Assembly (NCBI GenBank): GCA_029255685.2
Contig: CM055315.2
Location: 47,473,705-47,537,704 of the forward strand
From: Silene conica
Lineage: Eukaryota; Streptophyta; Magnoliopsida; Caryophyllales; Caryophyllaceae
DNA length: 64,000 nucleotides
Reading direction: 5' to 3'
Part shown: piece by piece, positions 1 through 11,507 of the stretch
Layout: every line of letters starts with the position of its first letter
Position numbering within the stretch: position 1 is the stretch's first letter
Program-made: the position numbers and the translations under genes
Notes under the pieces: generated by a model
The model's database searches: none
The model's input: the letters and a program-made list of their open reading frames with translations, nothing else
Told to the model about the DNA's origin: nothing

Positions 1-1830
1 GATGGAACTGTAAACCTTCCAAAATCTGTTCTATGAATGCCCATTCAACAGTGTCATAGGCTTTCTGCAAGTCTATTTTAAACAAGCATCTTGGGGAAAC
101 TGATTTCCTACCATAGAGATGTATGATGTCCTGACAGATAAGTATGTTCTCTATGATGGATCTACCCTTAATAAAAGCCCCTTGGTTTTCCTGCACTATA
201 TCAGGAAGAACTAGTGCCAGTCTATTACACAAAAGCTTGGAAATGACTTTGTAAACCAGGTTACAGCATGCTATGGGCCTTAAGTGGCCAACAGAGGTAG
301 GCCTATCCTTTTTGGGTATGAGGGTTATAGTTGTTGCATTAATTTGGGTGAGAAGCTGCCCATGGGTGACAAAATCCATCACTGTATTGCATAAATCATC
401 CCCTACTGTATCCCAGGCATCCCTGAAGAATCCACTGGAATACCCATCAGGCCCTGGGGCTTTGTCAGTTGGTATGGAGAAAACCATCCCCTTTATCTCC
501 TCCTTTGTAACAGCAGAATTCAGGATAGTGATATGGTCTGCAGAACACATTGCACCCTTCTGTAAAACCTGCTGCTGTACATTTTTAGTTGGTGCTTGGC
601 TCCCAAACAGATCCTGATAGTAAGATAGTAAAGCAGATTGAATACTCTCTCTATCAGTACACAGGTTACCATTCATGTCTTCAATTTGCACCACAGAATT
701 CCTCATATAACTACTCCCGAGGGCTGTATGAAATATGGAGGTGTTGCTATCCCCTTCCTCTATCCACTCAGCTTTGGCCTTCTGTCTCAAGAAGCTTTGC
801 CTGACCTTAGTCCAGAATTGGACCTCTTTGTTAGTTTCAACCTCCTGGGCAATAATCTACACATCAGAGGGGTCTGCTTGGAGTTGTAGTTGGAGCCTCT
901 CCAATTTTAAAGTATACTTACAAGCATTTGCTTCAACATTAGAGTAGCATTCCATATTAAGTTGCTTGAGTATGGGCTTTAAGAGTTTCAGTTTTTTCAC
1001 AGTCTAAACATCAGAGTCCCATCCACAGTTTGTTGCCATAAAGTGCTCACTTTCTCACTGAAATGTGGTGCAGAACTCCACATATTATAGTATTTGAAAC
1101 TTTTGTTTTTCCATCCTTCCATTTTCTGGTTGCATACAATACAAGGAGTATGGTCAAAGAGGCCTTCAGGAAGGAATTGAGCATACATATCTGGGTAAGT
1201 ATCATTCCATTTATTGTTAACAAGGACTCTGTCCAATCTGCTAAACTTACGATGTTGTTCATCTCTTTTATTGGTCCAAGTGTAGTATGCCCCTGTGGCC
1301 TTTATGTCAGACAGCCCACAATAAGTAATGCATTCAATAAAGTCCTCCATATCAGGAAGTTTTATAGTGCCCCCAAGCCGTTCATCAGGGTGGATAACAG
1401 TATTGAAGTCCCCCACTACTGCCCAAGGGAGCTCACAATTATCAGCCAATCTGTTCAACTGGTTCCATAAGGGTACCCTCTCACTGCCTTCATTAAAAGC
1501 ATATACTGCTGTGTAGTAGAATTCCTTTTGAGACACTTTGCATTTGACCATAGCATGGATGAACTGAGGGTCATAGCACAAAACTGAGACATCAAATATG
1601 GAGGGCCTCCAAAGCAACCAAACCCTCCCCCCTTTATGTAATCTGCTATTAGTAGTGACAGACCACCCATCTAGCATAGTATGAGATATATTCCCAACAT
1701 TCTCACCATTTATTTTAGTTTCAAGTAAACCAAAAAGACAAACTTCATTATTCTGTAAAAAATTTTTAACCGTAAATTGCTTATTTACATTATTGAGGCC
1801 TCGAACATTCCAAAAGCCAAAATTATTCAT
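1..1830 (-). pseudogene. LINE ORF2: endonuclease and reverse transcriptase, broken
   Basis: The protein nicks target DNA and reverse-transcribes the LINE RNA. The first about 275 codons (1830 down to 997) form an APE-like endonuclease: an N-terminal FWNVRGLN motif, a LLETKI block, GDFNTV in the middle, and SRLDRVLVN followed by DHTPC near the end. After a frameshift near 1020 and stops near 1010 and 860, minus-strand translation gives an RT linker (WIEEGDSNTSIFH), then KAPGPDGY, LIPKKDRP, LRPIACCN and the palm start KIDLQKAYDTV by base 100. The YxDD box is beyond the window edge. The ATG at 1828-1830 overlaps the end of ORF1, which supports this start. This is certainly a plant L1-type ORF2, and certainly not functional. 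Confidence 0.92.
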
Positions 1831-3025
1831 GAGAACTGGTTGATGTTTGGTTACCAGTTTCAGTCACTAAAGGCAAGTTCTCCATACCATTCAGTCTAGT
1901 CTGCTTGTCCACTGTGGGAGCCTGCTTATCCAAGCCACCAGGAAGAGCCTGATTGTCCTCCGTAGTAGTAATGTCAGGGCCTTTATTTGAAACAGTAGCA
2001 GGAGCAATTGTAGGCAAGGCTGGGAAGTCCTTGTTAGATAGAGTTGGGGTTGGCCTTACTATAGGTTTCCATACTTTTTTCTGATGCTCCCTTGGTTTCC
2101 CACCAGGTATTCTTCTGCACTGATTCCCATCATGTCCCAAACCTTTACATTTATCACATTGGATGGGCTTCCATTCATACTCTACCTTGACCTCCACAAC
2201 CAGTCCATTTTCATCCTTGACTTTGACACTATTTACCAGTTTCTGCCCAATAGTCAACTCCACCATTGTTCTTGCGAAACCTAGCCTTGTTTTTGATTCC
2301 GTAGCTAGGTCAGATTTGACATAGGTGCCAACCATACCAGCCACTTTGGGGAGGCATTTACCCCAAAATTTGAGGGGCAAACCATGCATTCTAATCCACG
2401 AGGGAACCACTATAATGTCCTCCTTCAACAAGTCGATGTTTTCTTGCCAGGCTTTGACAATCAATGGCTTGTTATCAAACATATGATAACCAGCCTGTAA
2501 AATTGTGTCCTTGCCAATAATCTCCTTAAATCTAACCATGAAAATTCCATTTGGTAGAAACGATACCTTATCAATGCCATGTTTTCCCCACATGCTGTGC
2601 ACATATCCATTCAACACCTCCCATGGGGGATTGGCTCCCAACACAAAGCAGTAAACTGCCTGGTTCCATTAAGCAATCTCATCCTCTGTGTCTTCAGCAG
2701 AGAACTGAAAGAGATCAGCCTCCTCTATTTCTGTTTCAATACTAGGATCTGGTAAACTATGATTTGGTGTCATCAATGGGGAAGTCACTACATGTTTCTT
2801 TCGTCTATTAGTCACCAGTTCAAAGGCATCCTCAGGGTTTTCTTCATCAGCAAAGGACAGTCCTGGTATAGGGTTAACCTCGTGCATAGCTTTTGTACGT
2901 AGGACATCATCTTCTCCTGGTCCTGTTTGCTTGTTTTTACCATTTTTTGTACGCTTGTCATGTTGCTTGCTACTATTACTGCTTGAAGAATGAGCTTTGG
3001 GAGGGTTAGAACGTGAACGAGCCAT
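1823..3025 (-). pseudogene. LINE ORF1: DUF4283 / CCHC nucleic-acid-binding protein, one stop
   Basis: ORF1 proteins of plant L1 elements bind the element RNA. The N-terminal part (3025 to 2669) is low-complexity and basic: an RSRSNPPKAHSSSSNSSKQ run, then an acidic stretch. An in-frame TAA at 2666-2668 breaks the frame. The downstream part (2665 to 1823) stays in the same frame. It holds a DUF4283-like domain (LGANPPWEVLNGYVHSMWG, later LIVKAWQ, VPSWIRMHGLPLKFWG) and a zinc knuckle CDKCKGLGHDGNQC, then a proline/threonine-rich tail. Read through the single stop it would be about 400 codons, normal for the family. Confidence 0.88.
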
Positions 3026-3099
3026 GGAAGCAAGGGTTTGAGAATCGCCTTCATGCAGCCATAATTAGGGTTTTTTTCTTTGATACCTTTAAGTTTCTC

Positions 3100-3400
3100 A
3101 ATTTTTTGGTAAAGAAACTTATTATTTTCTATTATTTTCAGTTTAAGTTTCTTTTGCTTATTCTGTGATTCTCAGTCCTTATTCTGTGAAACTAGAAGCT
3201 TAGGTTGTGAAACTAAGCCCTTATTATGTGAATATAAGAGTTTGGGTTTCACAATGTATGCTTCTTTTGTTTCACAGTTTAAGTTTCTTTTGCTTATTCT
3301 GTGATTCTCAGCCCTTATTCTGTGAAACTAGAAGCTTAGGTTGTGAAACTAAGCCCTTATTATGTGAATTCTAAGAGTCTGGGTTTCACAATGTATGCGT
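3100..3400 (+). repeat. TGTGAAAC/GTTTCACA 21-bp-period array 1
   Basis: Array of short units centred on TTCTGTGAAACTAGAAGC and TTGTGAAACTAAGCCC, alternating with inverted units such as GTTTCACAATGTATGC. Two near-identical about 120-bp blocks lie at 3135-3260 and 3285-3400. It lies directly upstream of F-box-like gene 1. The same family recurs at 12950, 26075, 29640, 32205, 33895, 36345 and 37965. Confidence 0.9.
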
Positions 3401-3466
3401 TTTGATTCTATTTGTAATGCTTGTAGGTTACTTTCTGGTTTTAACCTTCATTACCTCCGGTCAATT

Positions 3467-3883
3467 ATGGAAACCTGGTGCAAGGGGTGGGTAGTGAATC
3501 TTCATGCAGAAGATAAAGCATATTTTGTCCGGAATTATATAAGAGAAAAAAAAGAGGCTATGAAATTCTCATTTGCTCCTTTACGGGCTGTTGAGCTCAC
3601 TAACAATCGTTATCAACCCCAACTGGCTGTTTTAAATAATCAAGATGTAATGAATATCATCTTCAAACGACTTAAGTGTAACCAAGATAAGGCAAACATG
3701 GCGTTGGTCTGTCGGAACTGGTCTCAGCTTTTCCTCATACACCCTAGTGCACCTCTTATTCAAGTTGTGTATGAGATTTCTCTGCGTATTAATGATGTCA
3801 ATGGTGTGAGAATCATTCGTAGGGGTTCTAGAATAATTTATAAAAGATGCAAGTGCTTTATGACTAATGATCCGGGATCTAAA
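3467..3883 (+). pseudogene. F-box-like gene 1, 5' part (split by copia A)
   Basis: The reading frame starts at ATG 3467 (METWCKGWVVNL) and runs 139 codons to the copia A insertion point. Residues about 60-100 resemble an F-box: NNQDVMNIIFKRLKCNQDKA followed by MALVCRNWSQLFLIHPSAP, with the usual Cys-x-x-Trp. F-box proteins are substrate adaptors of SCF ubiquitin ligases; that function is inferred from this short motif only. The frame is open to the insertion and continues in frame at 12577, so the gene was intact when copia A arrived. The paralogue at 13410 starts with the matching GWCKEWVVN block, which supports the chosen start. The protein matches no family I can name beyond the F-box-like segment. 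Confidence 0.6.
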
Positions 3884-4947
3884 TGTGGGGAATAAAACGT
3901 GTATTCGCCCTAAACATGCAGGATTATAATGAAAATTACAGTCGTGTATATAGTCATAAGATTAAAAAGACATGAATAAGAGTACAACCTTGGGTCCTTG
4001 CTTGAATAGGCCTAAGAACAAGAATTAAAGTAAATTCCCTCCTATAACTTGCACCCAAGACTTTGTTTGAGATGATGCCGCGTGTGCTAGAAAGTACTCT
4101 CCAATTGCCTTGCAATATGGCGAGAGTTATTGAGGTTTTAGATGTGAGAGCTGAGTTTTGGGAGAAGAATGCTCTCAAAACCCTAATTATGAGATTTGTG
4201 ATTCCTGTAACTGACATAAGGAGAAAGACTCTCCTTATGTAGCTATAAGGGGCGGCCGAATTGGTCTTGGGTAAGGGTGGGCTTTCTCCACTCTTACCTT
4301 ATTCCTTTGCGTGATTCGACCCGTTTTGCTAAATATTATTTGCGGGATTTTTATTATAAATCGCATACGTGTTATCAGATATTAATGCAGTCGATGTATT
4401 AATAACGGTCTGATAAAATTACGATATTGTATAATTACCCAAATTAATATAACTGTTTATATTAATACGCGAATACAATATTTAATTAAATATAACTGCT
4501 TATATTTAATTTTACGAATTAAACATGTAATCCGTATTAGCTAAAATTATTTAATCCGTATTAAATAATAATCTCAACATCTTATTGACTAATTTAATAG
4601 TCAATACCTCTGACTAACTGTTTAGTCATATTCGGCATAAATGTGACTGTATTTTCATACCTTCACATCTCTCAAACGTGTCCTATAGGTGTGACGTATA
4701 GGGACCAGTTGATCACCGCCATCCGTATGACAATAACGTCAAACTTATCTAGCAAGCCAACCGTTATTGATAAACGTGGATCAACTGATAATAATACAGA
4801 AGTATGCCCTTGTGATCCTTAAAGAGATTTAATAAGTCATTGTACTTAATTGTCAAGGACACCAGCCCCAACAATCTCCCACTTGTCCGTACAATGGTAT
4901 GTGCAATGACGTTATCACACTACATGTGGAGGACACAAGCTCCAACA
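3884..4947 (-). repeat. Copia A 3' LTR
   Basis: Begins TGTGGGGAATAAAACG and ends GCTCCAACA on the plus strand, so the sense LTR reads TGTTGGAGC...CCCCACA. It matches 11508-12571 almost base for base. Compared with copia B it carries 74 extra bases (4874-4947), including a second polypurine tract now inside the LTR. A long ORF in this LTR is also seen in the other copy, but looks non-coding. Confidence 0.97.
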
Positions 4948-4963
4948 AACTCCCACTTGTCCG
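4948..4963 (-). promoter_or_regulatory. Copia A polypurine tract (plus-strand primer)
   Basis: On the minus strand CAAGTGGGAGTT lies immediately before the 3' LTR start TGTTGGAGC. This is the position and composition of the RNase-H-resistant primer for plus-strand DNA synthesis. Confidence 0.85.
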
Positions 4964-5735
4964 TACAAGTGTAGGTGCGATAACCGATTCTCATATCCTT
5001 TTAAAATTTCTCCCACTCAATGTAAGACAATTTGCAAATCCGCATTCGCAAAGGTCGTATCTCACAAGCGATCTGTATCAAGAGTGGTTTCCCCGACTAG
5101 AGAGTAACTTAACTGATAAAACGAATCTGTATTCGAGCATGGCCATGCATTTCAGTTACTACTCCTCGAGTGGCCCTGAGAAATGATAAAATCCTGATAA
5201 GGGTTTGGATATTTCCCTCAACTCGAATCCTGCCGATATCGCGCAGCATGAAATAACCCAGAAAAAATCCTCTTGGCCCCTGTTACGATGACCGTGGGAA
5301 AGAAACCAAAGTTACCCAAAATATGCCTTAATCTCAAGAGACAGTTGAAAGTCAAAAGACTCGACTCTAAGGAACACTATGGAGGTCCTATCCACGACCT
5401 GGCACCCAATGTTATAAAACATTTAGGACTCCATAACGTTGTCACGGGGTGTCCTACGAGATATCCGTATAACTCGCCTTTGTGATTGGTCAGTCATCCA
5501 CGTGACTTATGGCTCGTTGAACCCACCATCAACCAACGTCACAAAATGATTACCTGAGTTATCAGCTCAAGTGGGTAATCAAGGACTAAAACGATGTAAT
5601 GTTATTCAGTTCACTTTGTGGTGTTCAAAATTGGCGTACAATTCCACATGAAAAACAAAACATTATATATCATAACAATGAGGTTGAATAGAGTACACGA
5701 GAAAATGAATTATTACATGAATTCATAAAAGAGTA
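4964..5735 (-). other. Copia A 3' untranslated internal region
   Basis: About 770 bp between the end of RNase H and the PPT. It is nearly identical to 46682-47458 in copia B. The opposite strand has short ORFs conserved in both copies, with no recognisable domain; I read them as chance. Confidence 0.75.
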
Positions 5736-8700
5736 CTACAACTTAGGAACACATCTAATGCCCATGGAATGAATGTGCCCTTCATGCTTATCACGTGGTA
5801 ATGCTTTAATGAGAGGATCAGCTATGTTGTCATCCGTAGCGATCTTATCAATGAAAATCTCCTTTTGCTCCACGTAATCTCTGATTAGATGAGCTTTCCG
5901 TTGTACATGCCTAGCCTTATTGCTAGACTTATGCTCCTTAGCTTGGAAGATGGCACCTTTATTATCACAATAAACGGTGATTGGGTCATTCGAACTAGGC
6001 ACTACTGATAGTCCTTGTAAGAGTTGACGCATCCATATTGCTTCCTTAGCTGCTTCTGAGGCGGCATAGTACTCGGATTCAGTCGTAGAATCTGCTGTAA
6101 CACTCTGTTTAGAACTTTTCCAGCTGACAGCAGCGCCATTAAGAGTAAAAACGAATCCAGACTGAGATTTCGAGTCATCTCGATCCGTTTGGAAGCTAGC
6201 ATCTGCGTAACCCGTGGCGCAGAGCGTTGAGTCGCCTCCATAAGTCAATCCCCAATCTTTAATCCTCCGTAGGTACTAAAGAATGTTTTTCACGGCCATC
6301 CAGTGTTGTTCACCTGGATGAGCTCTGAATCGACTGGTCATACTCAATGCATATGCAACGTCTGGACGTGTGCATATCATGGCATACATGATCGATCCTA
6401 TTGCCGAAGCATAAGGAATCCGACTCATGCGCTCTTTCTCTTCCAATGTCTTAGCTTCTTGAGACTTGCTCAAGTGAAGCCCGGTTGTCATAGGAAGGAA
6501 CCCTTTCTTGGAGTTCGTCATGCTGAATCTCTCTAGAATCTTATCTATGTAAGACTCCTGACTGAGAGACAACATCCGTCGTGATCTATCCCTGTAGATA
6601 CGGATGCCCAAAATTCTTTGTGCCTCTCCCAGATCTTTCATCTGGAAATGGTTTGTCAACCATGCTTTAACCGAAGATAAGAGAGGTATGTCATTCCCAA
6701 TCAAGAGTATGTCGTCGACATACAGTACTAGGAATACAATCTTGCTCCCACTCGACTTGATATAGAGACATGGTTCCTCGACTGATCGAATGAATCCATT
6801 CTCTTTTATCACTTGGTCGAAGCGATGATTCCAACTCCGTGATGCTTGCTTAAGTCCATAGATGGAACGCTTAAGGTTGCAAACCTTCTTAGGATGTTCT
6901 GAATCAATAAAACCCTCGGGTTGTACCATGTAGAACTCTTCCTCCAAATAACCGTTTAAGAAGGCGGTTTTAACGTCCATTTGCCATATTTCATAGTCAT
7001 GAAATGCGGCTATCGCTAAGATAATCCGAATGGAACGTAGCATGACTACGGGTGCAAAGATCTCATCGTAGTGCAAGCCTGGCACTTGGGTGAAACCTTT
7101 AGCAACTAGTCTTGCCTTATGGATATCTTGTTTACCTTCCACGGCATGCTTTATTTTGTAAAGCCATTTGCATTGAAGGGGACGTACCTTTGCAGGTAGG
7201 TCCACAAGATCCCACACGTTGTTCTCATACATGGAGTCCATCTCGGATTGCATGGCTTCTAGCCATAGCTTTGAGTCAGAACTGATCATGGCACCTTTAT
7301 AGGTTGAGGGTTCATTACCCTCTAGAAGTAAGACGTCATCCATATCATGTTCCTCGACCATACCAATGTATCTGTCCGGAGGAATGGAGACTCTTCCCGA
7401 CCTCCTAGGTTCCTCAGGAATATCTACCGCAGCCTCGGTTGAAGGAACTGTTTCCTCCAATGATTGCTCGGTAGTTGGTTCTTGAACCTCTGATAAATCG
7501 AAGGTTCTATTACTCGACTTGTTCTCGAGAAATTCTTTCTCTAGGAACGTCGCACTAGCCGCAATAAAAACACGTTGTTCGGTTGGCGAGTAGAAGTAAT
7601 GACCAAAAGTTCCCTTTGGATAGCCTATAAAGTATGTCTTGACCGATCGCGGGCCGAGCTTATCCTCGTGTCTCCACTTGACATAAGCCTCGCAGCCCCA
7701 AACCCGAAAAAAGGACAAGTTAGGGACCGTTCCCTTCCATAATTCGTATGGAGACTTGTCAACAGCTTTAGACGGACTTCGGTTAAGTATTAGAGCGGCT
7801 GACAAAAGAGCATAGTCCCACAATGAATCAGGCACAACGGTGTGACTCATCATGGATCGAACCATATCAAGTAGAGTTCGATTCCTCCGTTCGGACACAC
7901 CATTTCATTGTGGTGTTCCAGGTGGAGTTAACTGTAGGACGATGCCACAGTCTTTACGGTGTTGATCAAACTCGTGTGAAAGATACTAACCACCACGATC
8001 AGAACGTAGTGCTTTAATCTTTCTTCCCAGTTGGTTCTGTACCCGATTCTGGTATTCTTTGAACTTGTCAAAGGATTCACTTTTGTGCTTCATTAAGTAG
8101 ACATAGCCATATCTACTCAAATCATCCGTGAAAGTGATGAAATACCTATAGCCTTCTCGTGCGTTGATCGACATAGGGCCACATACGTCTGTATGTATGA
8201 GTCCTAATAGGTCGGCAGCGCGCATTCCAACACCTTTGAAGGAAATACGAGTCATCTTACCGATGAGACATGATTCAAACGTGCCATATGATTCGAAATC
8301 AAAGGGCGAGATAGCTCCATTCTGTATGAGCTGTTTTACGCGTTTCTCATTTATGTGTCCCATACGACAATGTCATAGGTAAGTTTGATCTTTGTCACCT
8401 ACCTTTAATTTCTTATTATTCACATGTAATATTTCGGTGGTTTGATCTAAAACATAAATTCCATTCATGGAAACTGCCTTGCCATAAATCATATTGTGTA
8501 AGGAGAAAATACAGCTATTATTCTCTATTACAAATGAAAAACCGAGTTTGTCAGGCGCAGAAACTGAAATAATGTTTTTGGACAAACAAGGAACATAATA
8601 ACAGTTATATAAAGATAACTCGAATCCACTTGGAAGCTGGATCACGTATGTTCCCCTCGAGATTGCAGCAACACGTGCTCCATTCCCGACACGCAGGTCA

Positions 8701-8835
8701 ACCTCACCCTTGATTAGGGGTTCTTGGTTTCGGAGGCCCTGCACATGATTACATAGATGAGAACCACAACCAGTATCTAGTACCCAAGTTCCGTAACTTG
8801 CATGGTTAATCTCAATCATGTGAATAAAAAGAAGA
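5736..8835 (-). pseudogene. Copia A pol: protease, integrase, RT, RNase H (several stops)
   Basis: Polyprotein that processes gag, integrates the cDNA and copies the RNA. Sense order: protease with WVLDTGCGSHLCNHV (near 8770); pre-integrase zinc segment ending MGHINEKRVKQ (8360); integrase core with HTDVCGPMS, RSDRGG and NGVSERRNRTLLDM (8220 to 7880); RT with [30 protein letters not shown] and LYVDDILL (catalytic YVDD at 6711-6722); RNase H with [27 protein letters not shown] and [13 protein letters not shown] (6225 to 5900). Breaks: TGA at about 8372 (TGG in copia B), TAG at about 7985, TGA at about 7905 and TAG at about 6275. Copia B keeps a sense codon at each. The element could not make Pol without help. 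Confidence 0.94.
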
Positions 8836-9769
8836 AGAAGACATACCAACAGGAGTAACGCGGCCTGCCTTAATGTCCTCACGATACATAGTGCATGAGC
8901 GCCTCCAATGCCCAGTCTTGTGGCAATGGTGACATTCCATGCTAGTATCCTTGCTCTTTGTTTTGCCCTGTGAGTTGCTTGACTCACCTGGCCCACTCTT
9001 AGTAAATCCTGACTTCTTAAACTTGGGCTTGCCTACTGTTAGGTCGCCCTGAGCTTTAGCTTTACCCTTACCTTTTTCCCTTACTGGAAATCATGAGAAC
9101 ATCTTGCTTCACGCTCCCACTTAATTTCAGATCCTTCTCAGTCTGTACGAAAAGGGAGTGGAGCTCATGAGGAGTCTTCTTCATGTCATTCATGTAATAG
9201 TTGGCCCTAAAGAGGGCGAACCCATCATGAAGTGAATGAAGCATTCGATCAACGATTATGTTCTCACTGATCTTGCAGTTTAGGGCCTCCAGTTTCTCGA
9301 TATTCTCAATCATGTGAAGAATATGTGGGCTAACAGCTTGGCCCTTCTGGAGTTTCGCCTCAAAGAAGCGACTGGTATGCTCATAAGAAACGATTCTCGG
9401 AGCTTTTGAGAATTCGTTAGTGAGCGTGGTGAAAATCTTGTTTGCACCATGGGTTATGAAGCGTCTTTGCAGATTGGATTCCATTGCATAGATGAGTACG
9501 TTCTTTATCGCACCCGCTTCCATGACGAAGTCGCTATGAGCGCGAACTTCGTTAGCTCTAGCTCCAGTTCCTGGGTGTGGTGGAATGGGCTCAGTTAAGT
9601 ACTTGAGCTTTCCGTCAGCAATGGCAGCATTCCGTAGTGCTGCCTCCCAGTCAGAGAAGTTTGACCCATCATTCCTCAGTCTTGTGGACTGATTCATGGA
9701 GTCCATGAAGGCTTTTAGCCAGGATTCACGTGCTAGCTTGGCACTTGGCATTGGGTCTTCACCAGCCAT
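8836..9769 (-). pseudogene. Copia A gag (capsid and zinc knuckle), frameshifted
   Basis: Gag forms the virus-like particle and binds the RNA. Translation starts at ATG 9769 (MAGEDPMPSAKLARESW) and stays open for 233 codons with the copia gag core (LKYLTEPIPPHPG, LIYAMESNLQRRF, VDRMLHSLHDGF, LHSLFVQTEKDLKL). It then shifts frame in an A-rich run near 9075. The zinc knuckle CHHCHKTGHWRRSC (CX2CX4HX4C) is legible in the shifted frame at 8897-8938. A further frame change near 8835 reaches the protease. In copia B the knuckle and protease are in one open frame, so the shifts are lesions of this copy and not programmed. Confidence 0.9.
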
Positions 9770-11492
9770 TTAGTTATACAGCAGTTTAATTGAACGTGTT
9801 CTACACTGAAAAGAAGATAAAATAGAACCATATAAGCAACTCATTGTTGTGATTTAAGTCTATATTAAATTGAAATTTAAACTCGTAGACTCAAGCATTT
9901 ATAATTGATCTCCCTCAAGAATTATATAAACGATCCCAAGACTCAATTTTCGTATATTGATAAGCCCACAGCTTGGCTAATTCCACCGTTGGAACTCTTG
10001 GTCGATAGATTTCCGTAAATCCTATCTATTAGTCCATCTCAGTCGCTAGATAGTATCGAGTGACCATGATGTTGAGAAAAAATAAATCATCTGTTCCCAC
10101 TTACCCGACGTAGAAGGGGTCATATTATGCCTACCGACGAAGAAGGGATTCATGGGAGGCTGATTTAAAAAGACTATTCTCAATTTTTGGTTATACGAGG
10201 AAGACCCCATCAACTTATATTTATTCATATTAAGTGAACTAAAATCTAGCATATTCGTGAATGAATTAAATTAAGTGATGGCTTTGCAATTGACATGTGA
10301 CATCTGTATTGTCACAGAAAACTAACGCGTAACCTCTACATGAGTCAGTTTTCAGGCAAGTTATAGGTGGTTTGGTTTTTAGGCGGAATATGATGCAAGC
10401 TATTATCGATGAAAGCATAAAGATAAATGCAATAAACGTTAATAAAAGTCCTAGTGTGGCCTATCCTACCAAAATAAACATAAAACAACTTGGAATCCAC
10501 CGTTGGACCCTAGAAGCTTGTCTTGATGTTCCATCTTGGTCCTTGCAGCGGGAGTGAGCATCCGGTCTCTGTCTTTGGTCTTCACAAAATTACTAATTTA
10601 AATTACAAATATAACCCTATTTACATTCTAATTTAAATACAAAAGTAATTACATGGCAAAAACCCAAAACGGAGATACAAGATCTCAAAATTATAAGCAA
10701 GACTGTGTTCCATCATTACGGTAACACAATCTACTAAGGCCACACTAAGTTACAACCGTTTGCAAAATTAAATACGTTATTGAAAGCATTCAAGGCATTC
10801 ACAAGACGAAAAATAAAATGCATCAACTAAAAATAAAATTCATTCATGACATAATACTGTTATTATGATTAACAAATTTTTACCAAACCACCTTAAGGGA
10901 TTAAAATTATGTGATTATACCGTTTTAATCACCCAATTTTAATAAATTTATAATCCATTATCTTAAACTGTTTTAAAATAATATGTATCAAACGAGGGTG
11001 AACCGTTTCACAAAAATAACATACTATTTCCGTATACAGCATATTATTTTAGGCCAAGTGAAAATAAAACAAGATATTTTCGAAAACAAACAGCCAGAAA
11101 TAAGAGCACTCGATCGAGCAACAGGAGCACTCGATCGAGTGTCAGCGTCACTCGATCGAGTGCAGCAGGGCTCGATTGAGTGACTCGTGAAAAATTGCAA
11201 ATCGCTGCACTTTGAACCAAAACAAGTTTATATCTTTGATTTAAAACGTGTAAATCATAAATAAACAACAACAAAAGATTCACATATTGCTAAAAATACG
11301 ATTAATTAACAATATGCAAATAAGAATCGAAAAACAAGATCGATTCTAACCCAAAAACACACGAACGAGGCCTGGTACGTGGACACTCGATCGAGTGCTA
11401 CAGAGACTCGATCGAGTGTCAAGGCAGAAAAGCACGATTTCTCAAAAATTTAAACCTTATGAAAAACACAATTGTAAAATTTCATGGCCTAA
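9770..11492 (-). other. Copia A 5' untranslated leader
   Basis: About 1.7 kb between PBS and gag with no credible ORF on the sense strand. It is closely related to 51466-53247 in copia B. Its PBS-proximal part carries six ACTCGATCGAGT-type motifs, listed separately. Confidence 0.85.
11107..11418 (-). repeat. Six ACTCGATCGAGT-type motifs in the copia A leader
   Basis: Copies at 11107, 11128, 11149 and 11171 (spacing 21, 21, 22), then at 11384 and 11406 (spacing 22). Four contain the perfect palindrome ACTCGATCGAGT; copy 1 is ACTCGATCGAGC and copy 4 is CTCGATTGAGT. The same 4+2 layout occurs in copia B with a different motif. Function unknown. Regular spacing of about two helical turns would suit a protein-binding array, but this is inference. 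Confidence 0.93.
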
Positions 11493-11505
11493 GGCTCTGA
11501 TACCA
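11493..11505 (-). promoter_or_regulatory. Copia A primer-binding site
   Basis: Minus strand TGGTATCAGAGCC, two bases inside the 5' LTR, is complementary to the 3' end of plant initiator-methionine tRNA. It primes minus-strand DNA synthesis. Confidence 0.93.
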
Positions 11506-11507
11506 CT

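Larger units (their letters stand above)
1..3070 (-). mobile_element. L1-type LINE (5' part, minus strand)
   Basis: Non-LTR retrotransposon read right to left: ORF1 (DUF4283 plus CCHC knuckle), then ORF2 (endonuclease, then reverse transcriptase). The window starts inside the RT domain, so the 3' half lies outside. The 5' limit near 3060-3080 is a guess: coding similarity stops at about 3054 and the 21-bp repeat field of the neighbouring locus begins by about 3100. Both ORFs carry stops and at least one frameshift, so this copy is dead. Confidence 0.9.

Noticed and set aside
1063..1470. Plus-strand ORFs opposite the LINE endonuclease
   Set aside because: Shadows of the minus-strand coding region, with no domain.
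3954..4217. 87-codon ORF in the copia A LTR, repeated at 11578-11841 and in altered form at 45527-45802
   Set aside because: Present only because LTR copies are similar; no domain, overlaps the TE promoter/terminator region, and not kept open in copia B.
5273..5485. Plus-strand ORF conserved in copia A and B (also 46996-47208)
   Set aside because: Antisense to the element, in the 3' untranslated part; similarity reflects recent common origin only.
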